A DNA stretch of 64,000 nucleotides from Proteles cristata cristata. Taxonomy: Eukaryota > Chordata > Mammalia > Carnivora > Hyaenidae. A program made the position numbers and the translations under genes. The notes under the pieces are model-generated. The model saw only the letters and a program-made list of their open reading frames with translations. It did not search any database and was not told the origin of the DNA. Location: NCBI GenBank assembly GCA_017311185.1, contig JAESUZ010000756.1, forward strand, positions 1,116,001 to 1,180,000. The letters run 5' to 3'. Shown one piece after another: positions 1 through 12,374 of the stretch (positions are counted from its first letter, which is position 1; the number at the start of each line of letters is the position of its first letter).

Positions 1-912
1 AAACAGGCCATGCTCTTTAAAAGGACATAGCATTTTAAAGGTATTGAAAGCAGCTTTCTATGAAGGGGAAAGAAATTTGGGCAGGATTGGGCCACGGGCC
101 ACCATTGGTAGCTTTTATAACAACAGTGTCAGCCCATAATTTTGAGGAGTAGTCGATGCCCTTTGAAAATGTGCCAACTAAAGACTATGTATAATTTTTG
201 TGTGAAATTACTGCCACTCATAAATAGGGCTTTCCACTGGAATAGTTGACATGCTTAACCACTATATACGGGCACAAACTCTACCATTTTAATGGAAATC
301 GTCGATGTCATCACCAGGACAGAACCACTTAGTAGGGAAATTGGAAATTTAATTTCAATCAGAGGAACAAAAAATGAAGAAGAACGCTTGAAGTGGTAAC
401 ATAAAAAACACCAGCGATTAAAAACATTTGGAACCTTTGCTTACCTTTCAAAGGCATTTGTTGCCATGGTTTTTAAAGACCTCTGAAAGCTTCAGCTGTG
501 CCCACAAGAGCTGCCAAGAAATAGGGGCTCTATACTGATTTTATTTGTCAGATGCATTTTGTCTTAATTATCTCCGAGATAAAGATTATTTGGCCAAAAG
601 GGGAAAAAAAAGGAATAGCCACGATCATTTCACAGGTAAAAAAGACGATGATTTTGCTCTTCTGAGTCCTTCCTCCAATGCATGTGTGCACACACATCTG
701 ATTTTATACAATAGCAGTAAAGAGCGGCGAGCACCTAAAAGTGGTCATGAGAATGCCATTCTTACACAGAAGGACATTTTGGGGTTTTGAATTTCACGGT
801 GGGACCTTTCTTCTCATCTGATGAGAACCAGGAGCCAAACATCTAGCAAATTTACCAATACCTAGGGGTAAGGCCTTTCTTTCATAAAGTTCCATTAAAA
901 CGCTTTCATTTG

Positions 913-1124
913 GGGTGCCCGGATGGTTCAGTCTGTTGAGCGTCCGACTTCGACTCAAGTCATGATCTCACAGTTCATGGGTTCAAGCCCCACGTCGGGC
1001 TCTGTGCTGACAGCTCAGAGCCTGGAGCTGCTTCGAATTCTGTGTCTCCGTCTCTGACCCTCCCCTGCTCACGCTCTCTCTCTCTCTCTCTCAGAAATAA
1101 ATAAAACATTTAAAAATTTATTAA
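913..1124 (+). mobile_element. CAN-SINE, felid type
   Basis: tRNA-derived head, CT-rich stretch and AAATAAATAAAA tail, flanked by a perfect 16-bp target-site duplication at 897-912 and 1125-1140. Confidence 0.93.
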
Positions 1125-1659
1125 AAAACGCTTTCATTTGACAATTACATTAACACTCATGTGTGTACACACTGAAATTCTTCTGCCCTTCAGCCTCATG
1201 TTACCACAACATAGGGAGAAAAAATTAGTAGAAATAATGGAAGGATTAGGCAAGCTCTGGGCTGGAAAGGATGTCTGTGGACTCCCACTGTATAAATAAT
1301 TTGAGGGAAAAAACTGCTTTTTATTTGAAAATCATAAAAATGCTTATGTTTGTTCCTGCCATTTACTATTTATACAGTTTAATGTGAGGGAGCCAGCATG
1401 CTCTCTTAAATTGTAAGCTAGCTCCTGGAGAGCAACATTCGGCCCGCTTGGGCTAATTTATGATTTTCCTCTTTAGAAGGACCTCAAACATACAGTTTTA
1501 ATAATGAGAGTGTTTCTTGCAAGGTTTTGGTAAGATGCAGGGAACTCATAATACATTATTATGAGAATCAAGAGGAAGTTTCTGGAGCTACTTCTCCATT
1601 ATTAATAATGGGCAACCTTCAGGAAGTAGTTAAACCATTCTTTTCACTACATTTCTTTA

Positions 1660-1874
1660 TTTTTTTTTTAATATTTCTATTTATTTCTAGGAGAGAGAGA
1701 GAGACAGCGTGAGCAGGAGAGGGTCAGAGAGGGAGATACAGACTCTGAAACAGGCTCCAGGCTCTGAGCTGGCAGTCAGCACAAAGCCCGACGCGGGGCT
1801 CGAACCCACAAACCGCGAGATCATGACCTAAGCGAAAGTCGGACGCTTAACCGACTAAGCCACCCAGGCGCCCC
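1660..1874 (-). mobile_element. CAN-SINE, young felid subfamily
   Basis: Reverse-oriented: T-rich tail, TTTATTTCTAGGAGAGAG, then the head ending GCCACCCAGGCGCCCC. It carries the subfamily marks GGCAGTCAGCAC and AAGCGAAAGTCGGACG. Confidence 0.93.
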
Positions 1875-2482
1875 TCTTTAAAACTTATTGAGGAAATTGA
1901 TTCAAATCCCCACCCCTGGATCGTCTGCAGAGTGCTGATTCTCTTTCTGTAGCTGCTGGGTAATTCTGTCTGCATACCCAGCTATCATGTCAGACTTCAG
2001 TATGTCTGGAATTGAACTTACCCCCACGCCCTCTCTAACTGGCCATCCTCTTGCTCTTCTCAGCTCAGGTGGTGACACCATTATTCTTCCTCTGTGTCTG
2101 ACACTTTTTAACCCCCTTCCCTCCCAGACATTCCATACTGAATCATCTTAAAGCAATGTAGATTCTTTCATTATAATGCCTTTCAGTCTATTCTTTTTTT
2201 TTTTTTTTGTCTCGTTTCACAAATACCCCCAAAAGACCAGATTTTTAGCCTTTCTCAGCTATTGGAATACCAGCCAACTTAGTCGTCATTCTTCCGCTCT
2301 CTCCCTCTGTGGTCTCTCTATGACTCTGGCTGGTTAATCTTAATTAAAGTGTGTTTCATCCTATCTCTCTTGTGACTGAAAAAAAATGCAATGGTTTTGT
2401 GTTGCCTGAAGCCCACACACTGATTCTAACCATCCTTTCATATTTTTATTTACTGAATGGCTCCTATAAAATGAAGCCTTGG

Positions 2483-2675
2483 GGCTCCTGGGTTGCTCAG
2501 ATGGTTGAGTGTTTGACTCTCATTTTCAGCTCAGGTCACAATCCCAGGGTCATGGGATTGAGCCCCATGTTGGGCTCCATACTAAGCATGGACCCTGCTT
2601 AAGATCTCTCTCTTTCTCTTTCTGTCTCTCTCTCTCTCTCTCTCACTAAAATAATAATAATAAATAATAATAAAG
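2483..2675 (+). mobile_element. Older CAN-SINE
   Basis: Diverged head (GGCTCCTGGGTTGCTCAG), CT repeat and AATAATAAT tail. A 12-bp target duplication ATGAAGCCTTGG lies at 2471-2482 and 2676-2687. Confidence 0.88.
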
Positions 2676-3474
2676 ATGAAGCCTTGGTCTGGGCCTTACC
2701 TGTGAGATGCTCACATCTCACATTCAGTAACAGAAAGACACATCTACACAAATACAGTCCTTGACAATGAGAACAAGGTAACACAGAAGGCCACAGGGGA
2801 GAATGTCTGCATTAACATCAGAGGTTTGATAATGGTAACATTTGACTAGAATAGAAAGCAACTTTACAATTAAGTTTGGAAAGAAATTCCCAGCAAAGAA
2901 ATGGAATGCTCATATTTAAGTAACAAGTCAAAACTAGAAACAGCGATTTGGAAATCCTTGTATGGTTGTCTAAGTATTCTTTCACGGGCCATGGAAATCA
3001 TTAAAGCATTCTGTACAAGGTATTGACATGATTAGTGATTTGCTCTAAGAACATCACTAGATGGGCAGTGTGCGCAATGGCTTAGAAAAAGGAAAAACAA
3101 ATGAACCCAATGGTTTAAGTGAAGGAGATGGCAAAGGGAAAAATTAAATGACTGCAGTGATCCTGGTGAACATTAGTAGGAATTGGATGAATACGCGTTA
3201 GACAAGTGGTCTCAACAGAGCTACACAACAGTTCTGCTGGGAAACTTCAGGGGCCAGGCTGCATAGCGAGAAGATGAAGAGACTAATTGCATGAGTTTAA
3301 GCATGAGTGCCTGAGGGAATAGTCAGGGAACAGATACAAACAGCAGGCCCAGGGAGGAGTGGCCAGTGTCCAATGACCACACGTGGGAGTCACTACATGA
3401 AGCAAGGCTGAGGCAGGAGCTAGCTGTGGGAGATATTTGCATAGCTGGGGCACTTATGGTCTTAAATATTGTCT

Positions 3475-3920
3475 CCCTAGGACTTCCATGACAAAATACC
3501 ACAAGTAAGTAACTTAAAACAACTTAAAGTATTGTCTCACAGTTCTGGAGGCTAAAAATCTGAAATCAGGTTGTCAGCAGAGCAACACACTCTCTGAAAG
3601 CTGTGGAAAACACTCCTTCCTTGCCTATTTCTAGATTCTGGTTTTTGCCAGAAATCTTTGGTGTTCTTTGGCATGCAGAACATCATTCCAATCATTCTCT
3701 CCATCATTTCATAGCATTCTCCTCCCTCTCTCTGTATCCAAATGTCCCTCTCCTTATAAGGACACTAGTCTTATAGAATTAAGGGTCCACCCTACTCCAA
3801 TTGACATCAACTAATTATATCTGCAAAGACCTTATTTCCTAATAAGGTCACACCATCAGGCACTGGGGGCTAGAACTTCAACATGGCTTTTGGGGAAGCA
3901 CAATTAAACCCATAGCAGAT
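3475..3920 (-). mobile_element. MLT1-like LTR (ERVL-MaLR)
   Basis: Reverse complement of the MLT1 LTR pattern: TACCACAAGTAAG, CTCACAGTTCTGGAGGCT, CTTATAAGGACACTAGTC and a TTTTGGGGAAGCACAATT end. A solitary ancient LTR; no internal coding region is attached. Confidence 0.8.
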
Positions 3921-4029
3921 ATGCCTGAGACTGCCTAGGAAACTGGGTGGAGAAAAAACAGGATGGGAAAATGAAAGGAAAACAGATTGCTGATGCTGCA
4001 GAAGGCCTACTTTCAAAAACCTGCAGAGG

Positions 4030-4203
4030 AGGGACACCTGGGTGGCTCAGTTGGTTGAGTGTTCAACCCTTGGTTTTGGCTCAGGTCACATCTCACAGGT
4101 TCATGGGATGGAGCCTCATGTCAGGCTATATGCTGACAGTGTGAAGCCTGCTTGGCATTCTCTCTCTCCCTCTCTCTCTCTGCCCCTTCCCACTTGTGCT
4201 CTA

Positions 4204-4254
<51 letters not shown>

Positions 4255-4255
4255 G
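4030..4255 (+). mobile_element. CAN-SINE with expanded (AAAT)n tail
   Basis: SINE head at 4031 (GGACACCTGGGTGGCTCAG) through the CT-rich part, ending in an uninterrupted AAAT tetranucleotide run at about 4203-4253. Confidence 0.9.
4203..4253 (+). repeat. (AAAT)n microsatellite
   Basis: About 12 uninterrupted tetranucleotide units grown from the SINE tail; likely length-polymorphic. Confidence 0.9.
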
Positions 4256-4559
4256 CAAGCACTTTTTTTTTAAGGTTAAAGAGAAAAAATAAAGACGTAG
4301 AAAGAGGCCAATAAGCCTTCTGTTCTCTCAAGACTTATTTATTCAGTTTCTACTGAGCTTTTCTTGGTTTATGCTACTTCAATTTCTGGAATTACTTTCC
4401 AGACTTCCTGTTGCCTATGAAAATCCTTCACTTCTCTCTACACATATATCAAATATACCACTTGCATTAATGTTTCTTCTACTGGCCTTACCCAATGAAA
4501 TTTCCTCCTTCGCTCACATCCTCTAGCAGGTTTTATCTACCATTCTTTTCACTACTTTT

Positions 4560-4675
4560 TTTAAAAATAGTTTATTGTCAGGTTGACTTCCATATAACAC
4601 CCAGTGCTCATCCCCACAATTGCCCTCCTCTGTGCCCATCACCCCCAGTCCCCTCCCCCCACCATTCTTTTCACC
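4560..4675 (-). mobile_element. L1 3' end fragment
   Basis: Contains CACCCAGTGCTCATCCC, the reverse of the carnivore L1 3'-UTR block GGGATGAGCACTGGGTG, preceded by a T-rich stretch (the poly-A tail in reverse). Only about 110 bp remains. Confidence 0.75.
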
Positions 4676-4899
4676 TCTTGTCATATTCGATTTAACAGAG
4701 ATGTGCCCTACACTACCAGAGGCACTGGAGCAATAGTCACCCACAGGGCAGACCAGATCTGAAATCAGCTTTCACTGAGCTTACTTAAATTCAAGTTCGG
4801 GTGGGAATATGGGCAAACAGCACCTGGTGCAGACAATCATCAACCAAATCAATAAATAAGAGAACTTCTTTAAGGGTTGAGGCCCTCAAAGAAAACTAA

Positions 4900-5310
4900 G
4901 GGTAATGGAGTAAACATAAGAGAAAAATAGGGGTAAACATTGGTAGGGTTACTTTGGGTAAGATAATCAGGGAAGATGTCTCTGAGAAAGTGATCTTGGA
5001 CAGAGATCCAAAAGACAAGAAACCAGCAGAGTATAGATCCAGGTGCTGCAAGCAAAGGGGAAAACGTGCTGAGGTCCTGAGGCAGGAACATCGTTGATGT
5101 ATTGGGAGAAGAGAAAGAAGGCCACTGTGACTGGATTAGAGTGAAATAAGCAGGACCAAGAGAGGGAAGAGTATTTTAAGCCATAGAAGGGAATCTGGAC
5201 TTCAAAAGCAGTGAGAGTTTTAAGACCATATGACCTGGTTAATATATTTAAAAGATTTCTCCTGCTGTTGCATGGAGACTAGATGGTAGAGGGGCAAGTG
5301 TGGAATATGA
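4900..5310 (+). repeat. Ancient mammalian repeat, family not assigned
   Basis: Contains CTGAGGCAGGAAC, GAAGGCCACTGTGACTGGA and GGAATCTGGACTT, words typical of an old mammalian interspersed family. A second copy of the same family is at about 33110-33530. Family name not recalled with certainty. Confidence 0.5.
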
Positions 5311-6739
5311 AGATCAAAGATTTAGTGTTTTTGTATGCATATACTGCTAGTTCAACTTTGAGCCATATCTCTGAAAAGATTCCAGAGATAAAATACTTAA
5401 CATAATGAGAGCAGCCTCCACTTCCCCAACATCCTCTGTATTCTTCCAGGCATGCATACATATGTCAAGACAGAAGGTGGCCATAAATAGGAAACTAAAC
5501 ATAAAAACCAATACAGCTTGGGTGAACAAGGGTGAATTCCTAAGTTCTCTTTTACTACAGCTCTACAAAGTGGATGGACCCTGCTAAATGGACTGAAGCT
5601 CCTCAGAAAGTCTCTGCTTACACTCAGCAGCTGTTGAAGGAGCTATCCAGGGTGCTGGAATGTCTCACCCCCTAATGCCTTCTAAGGCCTGATGGGTAAA
5701 GCTTATCAGTTATCCTTGTTAGACCCAATGCCCCACTGCCTTGAACCATAACCAGACTCCACCCTGTTACCACCCTGATGTCCTTCTGATCTTATCTAAC
5801 CTTTAATCCAACACCTGCCTGGACCATGTCTGTTTGATCTAATGTTAATCATCTTCTATATATACATAAGTGAGATAATATGAAGAGGAAGTATAGCTAG
5901 TGGTGTACAAATAGACTTGGGACTCCACTGTGCCTCATGACCACTTGAAATGATAGTTTAAGAGAAGCAGTGAGTTAAGTGTAGTCCTTTTTCCTTGAAG
6001 CCATACTCAAAGGAGTCCCTGGCTGTTGAACCATTCATCAAATCTGCTTATATAATTTCATCCAAGGTCTCTGCTTACAATATACCTTAAGAAACACTGA
6101 TTCCCCACCTGCAATGATTAACAAGTTCCATATAATATCCCATTTACCCCTCCCTTGAATAGTGCCTTTGACTTTTCCTTTAAAAAAAAAAAAAAAAAAA
6201 AGTATGCTTAACTGAAGGCCATTAGTCAACTTCTTGAGTAATCAAGTTTATACACTAAGTAGTGGATGAAAATTTGTATGCTTTCAAATCAAACACTTTA
6301 CCTCTTCAACCAAAACACTTAGAGCACTAGAGTAATCTGATGGATACTCATTTCTAGCTCTTTTCTTAAGTAACAAGAAAAACAGGGACAGCTACAGCAT
6401 CTTCAGAAGTTTCTACCTGCATGTCAGGCCCTTCACTGTCCTTAAATAGGTTTGAGGGGCAGTGTGACTTATAAAGAGCCAAAGAAGTTCAGTAAAACTT
6501 TTTAGTTGCAAGTTATCAAGACTATGATGAGAAAATGAGACAAGAAACCACTAAACTGCTCTTGTATTTCCCTTTTATATGCAGAAACAAATCAAATACA
6601 TAGAAATGCCATTCAAGTAAAAAGAAAATAAACTACTTTGTTTTTACATAATCTAAGGATAAATACATGGTTCAAGAATGCCTTTGTTTAATCACCTAAG
6701 GGTCAATTTTGTTAATTACTATTCACAGAACTGCCCAAA
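5311..6739. other. Intronic sequence, mostly unassigned
   Basis: AT-rich, with an A run at 6181-6200. A block at 5610-5890 has LTR-like composition (CCACCCTGTTACCACCC, TATATATACATAAG) but no family was recognised. No gene seen. Confidence 0.6.
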
Positions 6740-7082
6740 CTCCATTTCACCTTCTGGTCTTTGCTCATATGCTCATTCCTATGAGTGAACACCCATCCCC
6801 TCTTTCTTCATTTTGCCTCATCTTCCAGACTTAATTTTAAACCAAGAAACCTCCTGACTCACCGCCACCAGAACTGAGTGAAGTTTGGACTCTTGTAACA
6901 CCCTGCACTCACCCTCATTTTAGCACTTGTCAGACTATAATTTGGTTGCCAATTTATTTGTCCAACACTCCCACTATGTTTTAAGGTCTATGAGAATAAG
7001 GACCATGTCTTTTCTATAATTGTGTCTCGAAGGCTTTGTACAGTGCTTTGCTTAGTAAAGGTAATCAATGAATAAATGAATG
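6740..7082 (+). mobile_element. LINE L2 3' fragment
   Basis: L2-like words in order: TTTGCTCATATGCTCATTCC, TTTTAGCACTTGTCAGACTATAA, GTCTATGAGAATAAGGACCATG and a GTAATCAATGAATAAATGAATG end. Confidence 0.72.
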
Positions 7083-7967
7083 AACAAACTTAATCATGTT
7101 AAGGTCCTCCCTAGCTCTAAAAGTTAATATCTCTGCTTCAAATCTATGCTTCTTCCAGAACTGTAGATTCAATATTCATCTCACTTAATAAACCTTATTT
7201 AAGTGACTTCATACCATGATAAGTAAGAAGTTTTTGAAGCCAGGCAGAAATTGTACTTTATACAATTTATATACAATACAATATTACATAGTATAATTGA
7301 TAGCACAATGAAATCCCACCACTTAGTCTGTATATACGAGATGGAGATGAGATATCTATTTTAACCATCAAAGAGCAAGCAGAATATTTTTTAATAATTG
7401 AACTTAAGAGAACGCCATCCTATAAAAACATTTATTTTTATTAGCTCACATTTCCTTCACTATTTTTTTCCAAGTGTATTTTCCTTTTTTTCTGTGTTTT
7501 TTGTTCTGATGCCTTAATGCTAAGAGACAATACTAAATTTGATGTGAAGGTATATAGTACACTCTTCAAGGCAGAACAAAAGGACGAAAATAATTTGTGA
7601 GAATATTGCTATTGTTCTTTCAAGAAAGGTAATTTCTATCTTTAATCTTAGTATATTGATTTTTATAACTGAAAACACATTTATTTTCTTACATTCACTT
7701 ATTATTTTCCTTATCTTTATCATATAAAAGCACTCTATCTATACTGACTTACTTTCTAATTGTATCATAAGAACAAGTACCTTTGCCTCCCCAAATAAAT
7801 TTCCCAAATAAACTCCTAATTTTGTGGGATTATGGATTATGTCTTACACATATTTTGATTTCCCTCAGAAAAACTAGCACAGGTACTGAGTAAGTTTTTA
7901 ATAGACATGAATAGTCAAAACTTCAGATTTAGAAACAATCTATTCCCTTTCCATATATTAAACTGAG
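7083..7967. other. AT-rich intron, nothing recognised
   Basis: Strongly AT-rich with T runs near 7460-7500; short open frames carry no recognisable protein. Confidence 0.65.
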
Positions 7968-8190
7968 GGTCAGCAAATTATGGCTTACAGGTCATTTCTG
8001 GTCAGTTCTGCTCTGTTTTTGTATGTAAAGTTTTATTGGCACACACCTATTTATTTATATATTGCCTATGGCCCCTTATAGGCCACAATGTCAGAGCTGA
8101 GTAGCTGTAACAAAGACTGTATGGCCTGCAAACCCCAAAATAGTTACTATCTGACCTTTTACAAAAAAAAAAAATTACTGGACGCTGCTC
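7968..8190 (-). mobile_element. Fossil non-autonomous DNA transposon (hAT-like MER)
   Basis: Begins GAGGGTCAGCAAATTATGGC. It contains GTAAAGTTTTATTGGCACAC, TATTGCCTATGGCC and ACTGTATGGCCTGCAAACCC, the pattern of a common mammalian MER DNA element in reverse. The exact name is uncertain. Confidence 0.65.
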
Positions 8191-8267
8191 TAAATTATTT
8201 TTACAGATGAGAGAACTCAGTGTCAGATAAGAGACTTGTCCAAGTCTGTTGACATATGAACAAGTTT

Positions 8268-8428
8268 GATGACATGCGACTTTGGCTCCGGTCACAATCT
8301 CAGTCCATGAGTTCGAGCCCTGCATCAAGCTCTGTGCTGTCAGCACAGAGCCTTGAGCCTGCTTCAGATTCTGTGTCTCCCTCTCTCTCTCTCTCGAAAA
8401 TAAATAAACATTAAAAAAAAATTTTAAA
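8268..8428 (+). mobile_element. CAN-SINE, 5' truncated
   Basis: Starts within the head at GCGACTTTGGCTCCGGTCAC and continues through the CT-rich part to AAATAAATAAACATTAAAA. Confidence 0.82.
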
Positions 8429-8464
8429 TACAGTATCAGCTGATAAAACTAAATAATCTATGTT

Positions 8465-8560
8465 GCTTCAACACATAGATATATGTATAGATATATGTGT
8501 ATATATTTATTTATATATGTCATTGTGTATACATATATATGTAAACAAAAATTTACTATC
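8465..8560. repeat. AT-rich (TATA/TATG) low-complexity tract
   Basis: Alternating purine-pyrimidine sequence of ATAGATATATGTATAGATAT type, between two SINEs. Confidence 0.7.
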
Positions 8561-8650
8561 AGAGAATATCATTAATTTTAATAATAAATCCAATAAAAGA
8601 AGTTGAAAATAATAACTGTCAGAAAACTGCTTTTAAAATGGACCGAAACA

Positions 8651-8871
8651 GGGGTGCCTGGCTGGCTCAGTAAGTTAAGCATCGACTTCTGCTCAGGGCA
8701 TGATCTCACAATCCATGATTTTGAGATGATTTTGAGCATCGGGCTCTGTGCTGACAGCTCAGAGCCTGGAGCCTGCTTCGGATTCTGTGTCTCCCTCTCT
8801 CTCTGCCCCTCCCCCACTCTTGTTCTGTCTGTCTCTCAAAATAGAGACATAAAATAATTTAAAAATAATAA
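8651..8871 (+). mobile_element. CAN-SINE
   Basis: Full-length head-to-tail copy with slightly diverged target duplications ending at 8650 (AAAATGGACCGAAACAG) and starting near 8880 (AAAATAGACCACGACAG). The head has an internal TTTTGAGATGA duplication. Confidence 0.9.
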
Positions 8872-9678
8872 AAAATAATAAAATAGACCACGACAGTTAT
8901 TTCAGCTAACCTAAACTCCTATAAGATTGCTATTCCTGTCGGACAAAGGAAATTTAGCATAAATATTTTCAGTAGTAAAAATGAATGGTATTTCCCACAG
9001 GGCATCCTCTAAAAGATTATAATATAGACACAATAATATAGACATTTGGAGTAAAAATGAATTGTAGCTGGCAGAATAAATGAGAAGCTGCACTTGGTAA
9101 ACCATGTACAAGAAAAGGATCAAGCAGACAGGTGAATGAAATATTACAAGCAAATACTTAATAACTGCCTCCACAGATAATATGTCCCCCTATTATAAGT
9201 CACAAGCTATTGAGTCTTCTCATTTCAGCAAAAGGTCATATCATCCACTGAGACAACAGAGATGGAAGAAGAGCGAGAGAGGAACAGGTTAAATGAGAAC
9301 TGGTCTGGAGCAAAGATCAGAATAGAACACATCCCTGGGCACTGCCAAGGTGTACAGACAATTAACATTACACAGTACACTATCAGCCTAGTTACCTGCA
9401 ACACATGAACACCCACCTGCCACCCACCTGCAGGGTTGCCCAAGACTGCTTGGATCTTGCCAAATGGAGGAAATGTAATTACTCAGTCACAACTGTCCTG
9501 GTCTTTGTCAACTCTTTCTCCGGAGATCTTTCTTTTCTCCATCTTTCTACCAGAGATACTAGTGGACCTACTAGGTATTAGTGTTATTCTACAAATGACT
9601 GCTCACACGCCTTCCTTCTTCAGTGGCTTCCCCTCTTGGGATTAAAACTGGAATAAGTCGTTTTCAACACACTATTAC
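8872..9678. other. Intron flanking ESR1 exon 2 donor, repeat-free
   Basis: No repeat recognised in the roughly 800 bp next to the exon; no second exon seen. Confidence 0.65.
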
Positions 9679-9869
9679 CTTGAATACTTCTCTTGAAGAA
9701 GGCCTTACAGCCCTCACAGGACCACACTCCATAATGGTAGCCTGAGGCATAGTCATTGCACACCGCACAGTAGCGGGTCTCCTTGGCAGACTCCATGGCC
9801 ATGCTTCCCTTATCACCGGTACTGGCCAGTCTCTCTCTGCCACCCTGGCGCCGATTATCTGAATTTGGC
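9679..9869 (-). CDS. ESR1: Estrogen receptor alpha, coding exon 2 (first zinc finger of DNA-binding domain)
   Basis: This 191-nt exon completes codon 151 (AG|G, Arg) and reads to Gln214 plus one base of codon 215. A long pyrimidine tract ending CCCTAG (AG at 9871-9870) precedes it, and a donor CAAG|GTAATAG (GT at 9678-9677) follows. It encodes the end of the A/B region and the first C4 zinc finger: Cys185, Cys188, Cys202 and Cys205 are visible in YCAVCNDY and [11 protein letters not shown]. The P-box residues Glu203, Gly204 and Ala207, which specify estrogen-response-element half-sites, are all present. Ser167, a known AKT/RSK target in human, is kept (RERLAS). The second finger and the ligand-binding domain are in exons beyond position 1. 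Reading through the donor adds intron-coded residues and a stop, so the longer frame over this exon is not real. Confidence 0.98.
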
Positions 9870-10482
9870 CTAGGGAAAAAAAAATAGAAAATAAAAACAG
9901 TGAATCTATTAACATTAGAAAAGCAAAACATGTACTCTCTTCTAAAGAATAAGAGGCTTGGTGGATGGAGCAGATCCACTTTATTCTGACATTTTGAAAT
10001 AATGAATCATAATGTAAGCTAATCTTTCATTACCTCTTGCCAGCTGTTGCAGCAAAAGGTGTTTCTCTATTATATTAACCTTGACGAGAAACTGTTTATT
10101 GCAAACTTGCTTAAAAAATGGACTGCCTCCACCAGAATGTATTATCCAGAAAATGACAAAAATGAAGTTAAGTGGTTTCTAATAGATTTATTCATTTTTT
10201 TTCAGGGATTCAAAATTAATGCAGAACCATTAGAGACCAATGCTCATTCTAATTCTAGACACATAAAGAAGCCTCAGGAAATAGAGATAATGTATAAAGC
10301 AGCTGGGGCATTTGAAACTCAAATGAACTGATGAAGAACTCTGAACATGTATAGAAAGATAGCAATTCACATTTTTACGTCATTGTTACCATGTAACCCT
10401 GGATATCAGTTCTTACAACTTGACTCTAATTTAAGGATGTCATTCAATATTCAATAGTCCTTTTTAAGAACGTGTAGAATGA
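9870..10482. other. 3' end of ESR1 intron 1, repeat-free
   Basis: Contains the acceptor polypyrimidine tract (9870-9900) and about 600 bp of unique sequence before the first SINE. Confidence 0.7.
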
Positions 10483-10691
10483 GGGGTGCCTGGGTGGCTC
10501 AGAAGGTTAAGCATCCAACTTCGGCTCAGGTCACGATCTCATGATTTGTGGGTTCAAGCCCTGCATCAGGTTCTATGCCAACATCTCAGAGCCTGGAGCC
10601 TGCTTTGGATTCTGTGTCTCCCTCTCTCTGCCCCTCCCCCACTCACATTCTGTCTCCGTCTCTCAAAAACAAATAAAACGTTTTAAAAAAA
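10483..10691 (+). mobile_element. CAN-SINE
   Basis: GGGGTGCCTGGGTGGCTCAG head to poly-A tail. Diverged target duplications flank it (AAGAACGTGTAGAATGAG on the left, AAGAATACGTAGAATTAG on the right). Confidence 0.92.
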
Positions 10692-12204
10692 AAGAATACG
10701 TAGAATTAGAAGAGCAGAAGAACACAATTACTCCGACCTATAAAAATTTCATAGAGGAAACATATCTCAGAAAGAAATGTGAGAAACAGTCAGTTCCAGA
10801 AGAATCAAGGAAATGAAGAGGTAAAAGTTTTAAAGAAGTATAAAGCTTTCAGAAGGAAGATGGACTGATAGTGCCAAATGGGGCAGAAAAACCCAATAAA
10901 GCAAGGACTGATGAAGTAGGATCTGACAGAGAGGAACCTCGGCAAGGAGTTTCAGTGGAAGAGTACAGCACAAGCCAAAAGCCAGTGGCACAAAAGTGAA
11001 TGGGAGAATGAGGAAATGAAAATGGGTGAAGGCCACTCCTTTGTGAATTTGGATGAGAATGAGTAGAGACAGAGATGGAGTGGCGCTAAAGAATAAAGAG
11101 ATTAAGAAGGATTTTCAGAATGGAAGAAGCTTGAGGAAGCCTCACCTAGACTGAAGGGAGAGGGAAGAGCTGGGGGTGCAGAGAAGGGAAAAATCAAGGT
11201 CAAGGGAAGTACAGCAGTTGGGATTAAAGACGCAGGTAAAAGGAACAGTATCAACAAAGGCACCTTGAAGAAGACAGAAAAGAAGTAAGAAAGGGGGCAG
11301 ATGAGACAAAGTTTGCACCTCTTCATTTAACCAGGTACAGATAAGAACTTATATCAATCCAAGATTTGCTAGGCATGGGCAACTGAATAAAGCCAATGTA
11401 AAAGCATCGAGGGTGTGTGGTCAGAGCCCAGCACAGTGCCTGCTATATAGTTGGCATTCAATAATATACTGAAATAAATTCATTGAATGTTTCAGAGTGT
11501 ACAGGAAAAAAGAAAAGATATTGAAAGGATAGATGAAGGCTCCTATAAGATAGCATAAAAGGAAAGAAAAAAAAAAGAAACCTAGTATGAAATAAAGTGA
11601 ATTAAAGATAGAATTTCCATGTTCTCTGATGAAAGAAACCCATGCTTTCTGCTTCCATTCCCCACCCAAATAACCAGACCACACTGACTTTTTCACTGGT
11701 CCTCTCCTTCACCAGACCTGTCTTTCTTTTAGCTCAGATTTAATTACCCTTCCTTGCCCTGATTGCTCATTAATACTGTCCACAGTTTTATGGCACTGGC
11801 TCTCAAACAACATTTGCCATAATATTCACAAAATACCGGCTCCTCGTGTTGAGTGCGTTTGACTTGGCCTATTTTTTCCATTCTAAATGACAAAGCTCTT
11901 AGTTTGACAGCCTCAAATGGAAGTTCTTTATTTTTTAATACCTTTAGAGAGCACTGGCTTGCAGTGTTCAATTCTAGTTAATATTTTTTTGCCCATCTCC
12001 TTCCATTTCATCACGATGCTGTTGAACTCTCCCCCCATTCCCAATCAACCTCAAATCTTTATACTGTTTGTTTACCAACATCTTACGCATGATTCAAGTC
12101 AGTAGGAGGCAGCTGTGGATATGTAAGTAGAGAAGCTTAGTGCCTTTGGGGAGCAGTGTGGTTGGCAAGCATGAGCCCGACAGAGTCAGCACCTTCTAAA
12201 TCTT
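10692..12204. other. Intron 1, purine-rich unassigned stretch
   Basis: 10850-11330 is A/G-rich on the + strand with GAAGG/GAGAGG words. A small L2/MIR-like end is at about 11425-11485 (CAGCACAGTGCCTGCTATAT). No gene recognised. Confidence 0.55.
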
Positions 12205-12295
12205 AAGTCTTGCAGCCTCAACCCCTAGCTCGGTATCCAGCACACAGTAGGCATGCCATACATGTCTGCTGAATGAATGAGTGAATATATGCACA
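12205..12295 (+). mobile_element. L2/MIR 3'-end fragment
   Basis: CCAGCACACAGTAGGCATGC followed by CTGAATGAATGAGTGAAT, typical of the ancient LINE2/MIR 3' end. Confidence 0.6.
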
Positions 12296-12374
12296 TGCAA
12301 AAGTTCCAAAGTACCCAGCACCCTCCACTCATCCCTGCATAATAAAATATTGTAAATTTAAAAATTGTGATAGC

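Larger units (their letters stand above)
1125..3474. other. Intronic sequence between repeats
   Basis: Apart from the SINEs at 1660 and 2483, these stretches (1141-1659, 1875-2470, 2688-3474) show no coding frame with conserved sense, RNA gene or further recognised repeat. A poly-T run is at about 2195-2210. The start of the window (1-896) is the same: plain AT-rich intron. Confidence 0.7.
1..9678 (-). other. ESR1: ESR1 intron after exon 2 (5' portion, continues off the window)
   Basis: Begins with the GTAATAG donor at 9678 and runs to the window edge. Exon 3, which encodes the second zinc finger, was looked for and is absent. The sequence is AT-rich with SINE, L2, MLT1 and L1 pieces. No other gene was recognised. 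Confidence 0.93.

Noticed and set aside
2600..2650. CRISPR-like or satellite array from repeated CTCTCT units across the window
   Set aside because: These are the CT-rich segments of CAN-SINEs; no spacers or regular arrays exist.
9620..9979. 119-codon frame containing exon 2
   Set aside because: Runs across both splice sites; only 9679-9869 is exon.
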